Shown: one piece after another, positions 21,201 through 33,700 of the stretch
Layout: each line of letters opens with the position of its first letter
Numbering within the stretch: the stretch's first letter is position 1
NCBI GenBank assembly: GCA_943735955.1
Contig: OX030960.1
Location: 8,951,288-9,015,287, forward strand
DNA from: Piscicola geometra
Lineage: Eukaryota > Annelida > Clitellata > Hirudinida > Piscicolidae
Direction: 5' to 3'
Length of the DNA: 64,000 nucleotides
Translations under genes and position numbers: made by a program
Notes under the pieces: model-generated
What the model saw: the letters and a program-made list of their open reading frames with translations, nothing else
Databases searched by the model: none
What the model was told of the DNA's origin: nothing

Positions 21201-24200
21201 AGTGGTGCAGAATTCCTTGGAGGTTGTTAAAAATTTATAATTAAAATTTTAAATAACTAAAAATATATTTTTATTCTAAGTTTAAATTTGAACGAGAAAC
21301 TTAAAACTCGTTTTATAAACCACAAAAAGATTTTAAATTCCATATGAAAAAGCTTTTCAATGTGAAATGCACCAAAAATGTTCCATAAAAGAATGAAACA
21401 AATGAAGATAATGACAGCCATCTTGGAAATTTTTATTAAATCTGCATAAACTTGGGAAGATGTTTATCGGCGCCTTATCTCCCACGATGCAACGTTCTCT
21501 CGCGTGCGTTGCGTTGTCAGGAAGGGATGAAAGCATCCATCGTTTTAAGCCTCCATCATTTTATTTATACATATTTTTAAAAGGTTTTTAACTTATTTGA
21601 AAAGTTTTTAAACAAATGTTTTATATTTAATATGAGCAGAAAAGCTTAGTAACGACAAAAAAACATTCAGAAAGAATGGAAAAGCGAACAATGCCAGAGC
21701 AAACAGAAGCGAAGCAAAAACAAATAGAGAATCGTTGAAGCGTGACGATGCAGATGGGATGCGCATGATTGCATTGCTGGTGTGGAGGTTTTGGTGCGGA
21801 GTTTGTGGTGCGGAAATTGCACTGATGGTAGGAGGGGCGGTTAGAGTTTGTAGATGAATATAAAAATAGAAGTGATCCTATATTAATATAATGGGGAAAT
21901 GTTTGAGCCAAAATTTGAAAATGTGCTCAAAAAGAAAACATGAAGTGGGTAGAGAGATGGTGATGATGAGGAAGAGTGGTGGATGAAACGACAATGGATG
22001 AGATATGGTGTGTGTTGTATTGATTGTTTTGTGCATTCATGCATGCGTAATGAGCCCCAGGCTGTCTTTTTGATGTGATGTGTGCCCAGAGGGCTCTTGC
22101 AGTGAATGCATGCATGCCCGCATGGATGGATGAATGTGTAGTTTGTGGATAATGGATTTATAAATAGAATAGAATAGAAAAGAAAAATGAAAAATTAGAA
22201 AAATGATTAAATTTAAATTATCGAAATATTATTTAATTTAGAATAGATAACAAAAGGCATATTTAAAAACATGCCAAAAAGCTTCCTGTTCCTGAAAAGG
22301 TTTCTATGATCCCGTATTCTTGATACGATTGCAAGATGCTTCTTTTTGAGGCTTGATCCGATGTCTTGATGATCAGATTAATCATTGAAGCAAGAAGTTT
22401 CAACAATTTATGGACGTTGTCCTTCAAGGAAAAAATTAAATTTTAAATTTAAAAAACCAACTATTTTAAAGCTGATTATTTTGGAATTGAAAAAAGGGTT
22501 TAGTTAATGGAATGAGGAGCTTATGAGGATGCTTCAGTTTCAGAGGCAGAAAAGGTCTAAAAGGTTTCGCGACGTGAAGTGCTGTCGTGACGTGTTTGTG
22601 CGAATTACATCACGGAAAAACCAGATGACAAAATAAAAAATATTCGCTATAAAAACAGCTTCCTGTAGTATAGTTTTTTCAAATTGTGAAGTTTTATTTC
22701 ACTGTCGTAAAGCTACAAATATAGGTTTTTATTTCTCAAATGTTCAGTGCACGTATGTTATTCTAAAGCAATCATTTCTACTGGTACATCAAGATTAACT
22801 TTCTAGGAATTAATATTTTTTGAAAAAATATTTCACAAAATTTTTTTTAAGGCAACACATTTTTTATTTTATAACATCTCCAAAAACTTAAAAAATACAA
22901 AAACCACAAAAACAACAATAAAAATAGATAAAAGAGCAACAAAAAAAGCATTGAAATCTTTTAAGTTTTCCAATTATAGTAATTAGAAAGACAAAAAAGT
23001 CGTGAGATGGTTGTGGATGAGCTGTATGTCTATTAGCAATTTGCTTCTTCAGTTTCCACGTTTCTAGACAGTACTTGGAGTCATGATGATGATGGTGGTG
23101 ATGATGATGATGGTGATGATTGTGATAGCGACAATGAGAAAATAGTTGGTGGTTATAAAGATGATAATGCTGTCAGTTGGCGGAAAGAATCATGTTTTAA
23201 AGGCAAAGTGACAGTGAAAGAGGCAAACAAGATCTATGGAAATAAGATTTGAGTGATTCTGACAATTTTCAAATAAGAGTGAGTTATGATGACGAGTGAT
23301 GGTGATGATGTGGTAATGATGGAGAGTGATGGTGATGATGTGGTGATGATAATGATAATGGAGATGACGATGATGGTGTCAGGAGTGAGTGATGATGATG
23401 AAGACGAAGGCTAAGCTTTCGACGAATCTGATTGGATTAAGAAATGTAATTTAGCAGCTAAGAGAGCTTTTCCATTGCAACTGAACCCTCCGTGCATTTC
23501 GCTTCCACTTGTTTTTTCTATATATTTTGTTTGTAACAATTTTGAGAACATATTTGCATGAATTGAATGTAGTTTTAGTGTTTAAATGTGATTAATTGAT
23601 TAATTTAAAAAATAGAGGGATAAAATGATAGTGATTTTATTTTAAAATTTGTAATAGAAATGAAGAAAAAAGCATCCTATTAACACACGCTTTCTATTTA
23701 ATAATCAAATTAATTTATTATTAATAGTATTGATCGAAAATATTTATTTTAAAAAAGATAATTATCTTTTTTGTCTATTTAAAATTTATTCAATATTCAT
23801 AAACATTTTCCTTTCAAGGGACTTTTTCTTAATGTCTCGTTGATTTTATCTCGCAGTTTATCTCTCCAACGGACTAAAGAGCCCTTCCTTCCATCCAGCT
23901 TTCTTCAAACGCAAATTTTAAATATTTATTCTTTAATAAAATCCAGAGTTTTTAAGATTCCCATTTTGTACATTTGTCAAGATTAAATTGCTAATTTTTT
24001 CATTTTAAATCTTTTTGCTTTATAAGCTCATTAAAAGTTTCCACAATATTTTAAGCTTTAGAGAAAAATTACATTTTGAAATATATAAAAATATTAAAAA
24101 CTTTGCAAAAATAAGTTACTTTTAAAAAAAATTATTGAAAGGCTTTCTTCTATGAAACTTCGCCAAAATCAAAAATTTGAATGGCATAAAAGTGGATGAA

Positions 24201-24600
24201 GAGAGACAGAAATAAATTACATTTTAAGATTCACAGATATTTTTTAATGCACACAACATACATAAAAGTCTTCACGCGCACAAGCATCTATATGGCCTCT
24301 CATATGGTATAGAGATGCGGTCACACACACACGCAGTCGAGGTTTAAGAGGAAGTGAAGAGAGGAGAATATCTTGGCATTGCTGGAAAAGTAAATGTTTG
24401 CTTGTTGTTGTTGTGCTATAAGTGGTGTGATTGTTGAAATATCGGTTGAGTTATGAATGAGAAATAAAGGTTCAACTTTTGTAGGAATATTTCATTTTAA
24501 AGTAATCGACGATAGTTGGTTTACAGTTGTAATGTCTTTTTCCTTACTCGAGAAATCATATTAAAATATAATAATAACGTAATTTTAAATATATTTATAT
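18230..24600. other. Long AT-rich non-coding stretch, no gene recognised
   Basis: The stretch holds simple sequence (CA-type near 19940-20010, GAT-type near 23085-23400) and scattered AT-rich DNA. Short open frames, for example at 20544-20915, lack recognisable domains or splice-consistent neighbours. The promoter region of the lectin-receptor gene probably lies at its right end. Confidence 0.55.
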
Positions 24601-24648
24601 AAATTTAACACAAGACAGCGGTGACAGTAGGGCCTAACATATAATACA

Positions 24649-24730
24649 ATGCTGAAGTGTGAGGCTTCTAGTGCGCTTGTGGTCGCTGTGTTGTTGAGGA
24701 GCGTGCTGAGCCGACTGGTGGCCGAGAAGG
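24649..24730 (+). other. Signal-peptide exon of the lectin receptor
   Basis: ATG at 24649 opens a 27-codon exon with a hydrophobic core and a following small-residue region, then a strong donor GTGAGT at 24731. It ends in phase 1 (single G). The SUEL exon at 32494 begins in phase 1 with TG, which makes Val-Asn-Ala-Ser-Ile-Cys. The link spans a 7,763-bp intron, so it rests on phase, signal-peptide character and splice signals. Confidence 0.6.
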
Positions 24731-27700
24731 GTGAGTTGGGGGTGAGGAGAGAGCAATCAATTATTAAAAATTAAGTTTTCTCGCGAGAAAATTGGGAATT
24801 TATTTTTCATAACACCTCATCAAAAAAGCAATTATAAAGTTACTTAGAAGTGAAAAACAATTTGTCAACTGAAAACTAGTGTTTTCTTCTGAAACACGGA
24901 GCATTAAAGAAGGCAACATGAGAAGCAATTAGGAGAGCCTGTGAGACGATGACAGATTGCTGCAATTTAGAAAGAGTTTATAAGAAAAGGATGCTTGGAA
25001 GATGTGGTGAGACTTTTTTGATGATTGTTTCTTTCAAGGTTGAGATTATAGTGATTGTAGTTGTGATACTGAGACTTTGTTGTGGCGTGACACAGGTGGT
25101 GTGGTAGTATGTAAAATATGAGTGGAGTTTTAATCATTATGGAAGTAGCCTGAAAAGCAATGTAGACAAAAACTATAATCATTCACCACACCATCACTAT
25201 TACCACCATCATCCTCACCCCCATCATCATCACCACCATCATTATCACCACCATCATCATCACCACCATCATCATCACCACCATCATCATCACCACCACC
25301 ATCGTCATCACCACCATCATCATCACCATCATCATCATCACCACCATCCTCACCACCACCATCATCATCACCACCATCATCATCACCACCATTATCATCA
25401 CCATCTCATCATCACACCACACTTCTTATTGTCAGTTCAAAATGGAAAAGACAATACCCTTTCTCTTCTGAGTAGCACGTCTCACGCAAGGTCGCTGCAT
25501 TAAGAGCCCCTCAAAGCCTTCCAATAACAACACCCTCCCAGAATTCATCAACAAACACTGCGCCTAACCAACTCAAAGCTATTCTCATTTCATTCTTCCT
25601 TCACACTGTCACACAGTATATAGCCTATACTTGCCTTTCATTCAACGAGGTCATAAACAATGGACGTGTTCATTTTCCATTGGGATTTGTGCGTTGGTAT
25701 ATTCAATTGAAGAGGCATCCATCCAATTATCTAATGGCGCGTTCGAGAGAGTGGGAGTCCTCGCAATGTCTTGCTTGCAGATGAGTTATGGGGAGTTTAA
25801 TGACGACCGTTAGTCATGGTGGAGACGTTGAAGTTCAAATGTGTTCGATTATGTGTGTTTGCCTGTATTTTTGGATGTTTTTATGTGTGTGTATGTTTGT
25901 TTGTGTATGCGTGTGTTTGAATTTGGTCGTAAATTTTGCTGAATATTTAAACAAAAATTTTTTTCCAAATACATTGCAATAATCGCATGAGATAAGTCAA
26001 CAAGGGAAGTGTAAAAAGCTGATAACATTTTTGAAAAACTAGAGTAGTGAATTGCAAAAAGTGAAAACTATAAAAAATTGAAAGTACCAAAAATGTACCT
26101 AAAAAAACTGGATAACGCCATAAAAGAGAAACAAAAAATTCTTTTGTGCAAGAGGCGTTACAGCAGTAATAAATAAAGCCTCTCTTTATTCGAATTCATT
26201 AGCTTAAGTAAACGAAACATAAAAAATAATGAAAATTTAGCTTAATAGAAAATAAATATAAATAAATATTTTCAAAAATTCAGTTTTGGGGGAAAGCATT
26301 TGATGTATATGCGAATACTTTTAAAGTTTATTTACCTAAAGGAAAATCAGTTGTTTGTTTTTTAAACTTTGACTTTTAGTTTTTACTTTTAGGAATCAAA
26401 TATGAAAATCCAAAGCGGAAAACAAAAGCATACAGGAACAAAAAAGTTGAATAATTTTGGAATCATAAAAACTGACATGCACACACATATACAGTTAAAA
26501 AACACAAACACGCATACAGTCACAGAAACACACAAACGCATACACAAACACACACACACTAAAAAACACACTCCCACACATCGAAACACACCTTGGGTAA
26601 TCATTGAATTGGCAAGTCTCGTAGATTCTTTTAATATTTCAGGTTAGTTAACAACGGCTAATTAGACAACGGTAGTTAAATAAATTTAATAATATCTTTT
26701 CATTTATTTTTAAATTAATTAATTTTCAAAAAGTAAAATTAAGTTTAAAAAGGGAAAAATTGAATTGAAATGGCCGTATTAGAAAGCTATTAAAAATTAG
26801 TAAACCCTAAACAGGGAATGGATTAGGTTTGGCAGTGGAAAGAAACGATTGGAGTGCGTGCTTGAGGTGGCAATGATGCAGACTTTTGCCGTGGAAGTAT
26901 AATGAGAAAAAACATATAAAAACAAAAGCTTGAAAGCCTCAAATTGTAAAAAAAATCTTTAAAATAATTTTTGTGAAATTTAAAAGTCTCTTTTCAGCTC
27001 TATTTGTGAAAAAAATTTCTAAAATTATTACTGTTTTTTTGTAAATAAAGCCTAATTATATGACGTTTCGTAATGTTCCGGGGTGACCCAAGAGTCTGTC
27101 AGAATTCACGGTCCGTCGCTAATGTGTTCCTCACAGTGCAAGCCAGTCTAAGTTTGAAATGATTAAAAAAATAATATTTTTTATTTTTATCTTTTCATTG
27201 AATGGTTATGTTTTTTTATATATATTTTACTTTAAATACAATTATTTTCTATATATTTATTTTTCCAAAAGCTAAAAGCTTCGGCTCATAATCCAAGAGA
27301 GTTTTGTATTACCCAAATGTTTGTTTTCAATTGTTTTTCTTTTACCTTCTTCAAGCTATTAGCTTTCATGCCTTTCCGATGGCTTTTTTATTTCTTTTTT
27401 TCCAAATGTTTTTTCACAATTTTTATTCATTTTATTTTGCAATTTTTTTTTCTATTATTACCGCCTGCCTTAATCACGCGCTTCATTTAATCTCATTTGT
27501 TTCCCAACATATTCCGCCTCTCTAAATGTTTATACTTCGAATGCTTATTACCCGGCAAGAACAATTACAAACTCCCGATAAAATGAAAATAAAATTTAAA
27601 AGTGCACTTTCAAGAAACTGGAACAGCACGCGCTGGAATTAATCCAAAGCACTTTTATAAATGCGTCTAGATTCATTTCTAGAGTGGGTGAAATCCATAA

Positions 27701-30700
27701 AGAAAAAGAATCAAACCAGAAAGGCATCAAATAAAATATTTTGAAGTTTACTTAAACCCCTCGTTTCTTCTCCACGTCACTTCCACACTTCCCTTCCTTC
27801 CACCATCTTTTCATAGCATATCACCACATCACTTATGCACATTACCTCCCAGCATCCATCCAAAAACTTTCTCACCGCAATCAAAACTCAGTTGTTTATT
27901 TTATCTTGCGTTAATCTCCAACGCCCTCACCGCGAAATAATCATCACCCGATCTTTTTATCTGCTTCATTCATCAATTCATATTTCCTCTTGAGCTATTT
28001 TTTTTATTTAATGTTTTTTTTATTAGCCTTATATGCCTTCTTTTCCTTTATGCTTTCGAACTTTTCGTCTGAACCAAGTCATCATTTCTTCCCATTCAAA
28101 CCACAAGATTTAATAAAAAAACCACGTGTTTTTTAATAAAAATAATAGATAGCTCTAAATAACTTATTTTAATAATTTATTTTTTTCTATTAAAATCCAT
28201 GTTTATATGTTTTTTTTTTTGCTTTGTCCATTTTACCACTAACCACTTTACGGGCCTCTTTCCAATCAACTTTTATTGGGGCATTTAAGTTCCCATCGCA
28301 CAATCCATTTGTCCTATCTCCTCCTTCCCAGCATCCTACACCGCATCATCACAGCTTTCTCACTCGTCATCAAGCATTAGCTGCAACATTCATTCACCCC
28401 TCCTGCCGCTGACTTCATCACCTTTCCATCACCCTACCCTCCGCCCCTAAATACCTTCATCCATCCGTTCACTCAGCAGTTATTTCCACCCATCTTCTTT
28501 TTCCATGCAGCAACTCAAAGTATGCAAACATCCAACAAAACATCAAAGGAATCTCCCACGACCCCGAACTCCCCTTCTCCCTAGTGTCTTTTTCCCTCTC
28601 ACCCCTTCATGTCCCTCATATGCCGTCAGTAAAGAATTATATTTTATGCCGAGCCTTTGAAAATTATAAATTATTAATAGAACCGTTAATAAAGGATTGT
28701 AAAGCTCGAAAGGGGGTTTTAAATAAATTTATTGAAGTAAGCTTTTAAGCAGAATTTCTCTCCATGAATAGCATATTTATCCCAACTATTTATCCATAAA
28801 ATTGCCTTAAAATCTCCCCGCGTAGAGCATAGATTTATTCAAAATTTTCCGCTAAATGTAAATTTTCTTTCTGAAAAGGATGATACTTGCGCATAAGCCC
28901 GTATTTGGTGGCTTTAAGCGCTGCCTCGCCGCCTAAGAAGCCAATTATTGACGGCATCACGGCACACCAAGACGTAACCAAAAGTTTCAGAAATCAAGGT
29001 TTTACATTAACATTAAAAACATTTTCATAAATCTTCTATTTTGTTTCAATCTTGAAAATGGCATCTTTGATACGTGCCTTGACCGAACGTGATAGAACAA
29101 ATTTTAAATTTAATTTGCAAGGCGCCAAAAATGAATCAATCTCTCCATAAATCTTTGCCAGCATTACTTACTTACTCACTCATTCATAAACTCATTCTTT
29201 CCGTACGGTTCATCACCATTAATCTCGCATCTTCACCTCTCTTCTCTTCCCTTCATCCTCTTTTAATTATCTCCTCAGACGTCGATCCCTTCTTCATTAT
29301 TAATTGCTTTTTAATACCATATTTTTAGCGTTCTTATATAGAAAGTGACGATGTCTTTATATAGTCGCCTGATGCTATGAATGTATGTGTATGTGTGTGT
29401 GTGTGTGTGTTTGGACGTGTGTGCAGGTTTGTGTGTGTAGGTTTGTGTGTGTGTGCGCGTGGAATATTTTGCACATCTTTTCTGGGTGAGAAAACATAAA
29501 TTTTGTCTCATCTTTTCACTTGGTAATTTAGTTTCATAAAGCCTATCACAGTGTTCGTAATTATTTGTTTAGAATGCCATTTCGTGTAATCAAAACTGAT
29601 TGTTTGTGAAGAAAATGGGAGATGGCTTACGTGGTAATCATTTTCTGAAAGTGGTTGTTTAATTTTATTAATCTATACAGTCTTCTTTTAGACTTACGTG
29701 TAGCTGTGGGTAATGCTCGGTTCAAAAACATCAGAGAAAAACCATTCCATTCCGAAGGACCTCCATCCATCAAATCTCTGATGCCTCGTGTCCAGAGTCT
29801 ATGTGCTCTTAGTGCATACCACCAAAAAATTAGTTTTTATGGCAAAAGACAAAACTAAAAAAAAATATTTAAAAAGGTAAAAAAGCTCAACCACAAATAC
29901 AGTTCTAGGTTGCATTAATGCATAATTAGCTTATGAGGAAAACAAAATTGTATTTGTAGATGAAAATTTTCAAAAACTGCGATTTTTTTATTATCTTTCT
30001 TATTTTCATATTAAAATACAACAAACGCTATGCCAGTTCCAATTTTGAAAAATGTTTAAGTTATATGAACGTCATGCAAACTAAAATGATGTTTGTAAAG
30101 AAACTTTTCCGACCACACTTGTTGAACCTTTAATTAATTTATTTTTTGTATATAAAAATTGAACTAAATGTTGCATAATGATTTTAGTTTTACAGAATTC
30201 ATTTTTCAAGCCGTATTGACAATTGTTTGTTGTGTTTGTTTGGCTGAAAAAAGTGTGAAAAAAACAATCGATTAGAAACGTGTATGAAATATTAGAACGG
30301 AAAATTTCTATCAATTGCTTTATCGGGCCTGGATGCTTTTGAAAAATCCACAGCATATTGTCAGAGTTGCATTGCATGAACTACAGTTACCAGTTGTTAT
30401 GATCGAGTAAGTTTAAAGAAAAGAACGCCGAGAAAAGATTTCTTAGAAGAAGCTGTAAATATTTTATTAAAATTCTCAAAAATCTTTTTGAAAAATTCTA
30501 TTGAAATTTGAAAATCTTAAGTTTCCACCTAAACCTATATTCACAAAGAAAATTTTAGAAACTTTTGCAAAAATGTATTATAACTTCAAACATTTTTTCG
30601 CCAATTTTGATTTTTAAATGTTCTTTAAAAAACATATTTCCAGAACTTTTCTTTGAAACTTCAAAAATTATAATTGACAATTTATAAAAAAAAGTTCCCA

Positions 30701-33700
30701 ATTTTCCATCTTTTAAAATAAACACCTATGTTTACTTAGCTGTTAGAAAGGCGAAAAGAAAAAAATGAGCAAACATCAAGCAAGGAGAAAAAGATTTTTG
30801 CCAAATTAAATATTTTCTACAAATAGATAAAAAACATAAATAGATGAAATATATGAAGGATTGGAGAGCCATCCACGTCAGACTGGAGAGACACCAATCC
30901 ACACATTCCAAACTACCATCTCTCGTGCTCAAATTGGAGTCGTCGCACCTTGAAATTTTTACACGTTCTATGAAGTTTAACTTTCATCCTAACTTTGCAC
31001 AAGCAGCAACTTCAATGCATAATCATCGTTTTCACAGCATTTCACTCCACATTTCTATCATTTTCCACACTCCATCCTTTCTTGAACCTTTCTGCCGCAC
31101 TCTACACGCTCCATTCCACTCACATTTTTCCAATTTCTCGCATCTTTTTTTCTTCTCTTTTTCCAAAGTACTTCATCTCCAAGATGAGTATCAGCACCAC
31201 CACGCCATTATAAGCGCCATTGATTTATGGCAGCAAGAAGGATGAAGAGTCGAAGCAGATTCAACTTTTAATTTTTCTAACGTTTTTCTCAAATTTTAAT
31301 TTTTTCTAACGTTTTTCTCAATTTTTTTTTCTAACGTTTTTCTCAAATTTTAATTTTTTCTCTTATCAATTCTTAAAACTCATTTGCTACAGACTCATTG
31401 CTTCTGTTTTCTCCAATGATTCTATTAATTAGACGTTCTCGATCTTCCTTTCGGCACCAGCACTCAACGATGGCCGTCTCACAGCTGACACAGTCCCTTT
31501 AATTAAAGCATCATCAGCCGCCGTCTGGAGGTGTGTAGGTGTGTGTACTTTATGTGGGATCCTTACCGATTGCACGAGACGGTCAAAGAGGCAAAATGAG
31601 AGTTAGACACAGAGACAGAAATAGAGACTTTCACACAGGCGAAGGCGGGAGACATGAATCGTAAGCCCTGTATTACCTAAGATGGCATTAATCATTGCGA
31701 AAAGACATTGATTATACAGGATGGAGGAATGCATGGATGGTGGGAGGATAACTTGCCAGATGGATGAATTAAGGTCGAGAAAAACAGATGAATAAATAGA
31801 TACGTAGGGACAAATAAACAGCACAAAATGGCATACGTTTGAATAGACAGGATAGAGAAAAACGAAGTATAGCTTGAATTAAAGCGCAAGTCCTTGAAAT
31901 AGCGTATGAAAATGGTATCTAAACGTTTTTGAAAAATCATAGAACAAGTTTTATCTTTCTGGTCGAACTTCAAAAGCAATATTCATCGAAGTCTTTTTTC
32001 CTGTTTTCTATTTCGTCTTTTGATATTTATTGTTCCGTAATCGCCGCTTTAATCTTTCTTATAAAAGTCATTTGTTCAGAGTGAATTAAAATGACTTTGT
32101 GAAGTTTCTTTATGTAGCTTTTAAGACGTTTTAAAAAGAAAAAAATCTTTTTTAAAATTTTTAAGTTTAGAAAAAATCATTAGACTTTTTATGCCGTAAA
32201 TCTAAAACTAATCAAAAAGGTTTTTGTATAAGATTTAATTATCCTTTAAAACTGGAATATCCTTATTAAATTTTAGTTTTTCTTGGTCGTGAATTTTAAT
32301 CAAATTCTATATTATAATAAAAAAGCAAATTATTAACCCCATTTTTGAAACTGTAAAAGAAACCCAGAATTTAATAAAAAAAAAACTTTCCAAAAAAGCA
32401 ATAATTGTAAGTTACTTTAAAGCAACTTTTCTAGAAAAAATCTAAATTAAACCAACGACTGCCACCATCATAGCCTCAATTCGACCCTTCCAGTGAACGC
32501 CAGCATCTGCTTGAACGAGGTTTTCGAAGCAAGCTGCCGTGACAACCACGTAGTCGTGATGAAGTCAGCGATGTACGGGCGCATGCGGATGGGCGAATGC
32601 GTTGAAAACAACTACGGCTATGTCGGGTGTGGCACTGACGTTTTGGCCGCTGCTGACGACTTGTGTTCGGGCAAACAAAGATGCGAGTTGAACGTTCCTG
32701 TGGCGGTGTTCGAGAGACTGGCAACCATTGGGAAAGCTTCAAGCACGCTGACTTCCCTCTGCCCCAAAGACTTCAAATTGTATTTGGAAGCCAGCTACCA
32801 ATGCCTGCCTGGTGAGAAAATTGCAAAATCACAACTTTTTGATTTTCACTTGCTCATCTTTTGAACCATCAACCACCACAGTCATCACGAAGCGCTTGCT
32901 GGGCTTGGAGCCTGGATGGTGTCTGAAAGGAGACCATTCGGTCACGGTGACTCGAAGCCACGGCTTCATTCACTCTGCGGAGTTGTTGAAGAGCGAGGAG
33001 GGAGCTGCCTGCGCTTACGTGTTGAAGACCGAAGAAGGACGCACGTTCAGCGTTTTAGTGTGGGAGCTGGGAGGAGGCACTTTCAAAGACGGAGGCAGCG
33101 GACAAGCAGACGATGATGCCTCGGACAAGTCTGGAGCAGAACACTACCACAAGACATTTCCGAACCACGCCCTGGACGTTTTCGAACACTCGAAAAATCA
33201 ATCAACATGTCGGAAACTCTTTCGGATTCGTGACGTAATCTCCCGTCGCGATGACGTAAGCATTTGTTCGACTGGTGACCGGAAGTGGCTACTGGTTCAC
33301 ATCAGCCAATCAAACGTCATCGAAATTAGTTCCCATGACGTCATCAATCCTGACCTCTCCTCCAACTTCCTTATCCAGTTTTTTGGTAAATTGCATTTTT
33401 ACTTAGTTCTTATTTTACAAATTTTTTTAATAAAAGAATTGTACAACTTTGGCTCTTTACAAGTCGCTTTTGCATGCTTTAATTGGACTATTTTTATTTT
33501 GTAGATTTGAAGTCTTTCCAAAAGCAAATTTTTATTTTAAAAGAGAAAATTTAACATTCTTTTTCATCCCACCAGTCAACAGCTGTACGCATCCACCAGG
33601 CAATCTGCCAGCTCCCAGATTCACTTTTAAATACGGGATTGACGACAATAAAAACGAAAAAATAAAAACGAATAAAATGAATACCAAAAAGTCGGAAATG

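Larger units (their letters stand above)
24731..32493 (+). other. Large first intron of the lectin-receptor gene
   Basis: No coding exon with supporting splice phase was seen inside. It contains an ATC/ACC microsatellite (25183-25430), a GT run (29388-29460), and a three-copy tandem repeat near 31270-31360. Copies resembling the roughly 160-bp repeat of 55930-56440 occur near 30020-30110. Confidence 0.5.

Noticed and set aside
29655..29858. Possible exon after a pyrimidine-rich AG
   Set aside because: No conserved domain, no good donor, and the lectin-receptor model closes without it.
32476..32742. 88-codon minus-strand frame
   Set aside because: Antisense to the SUEL lectin exon, whose cysteine pattern and phase are well supported.
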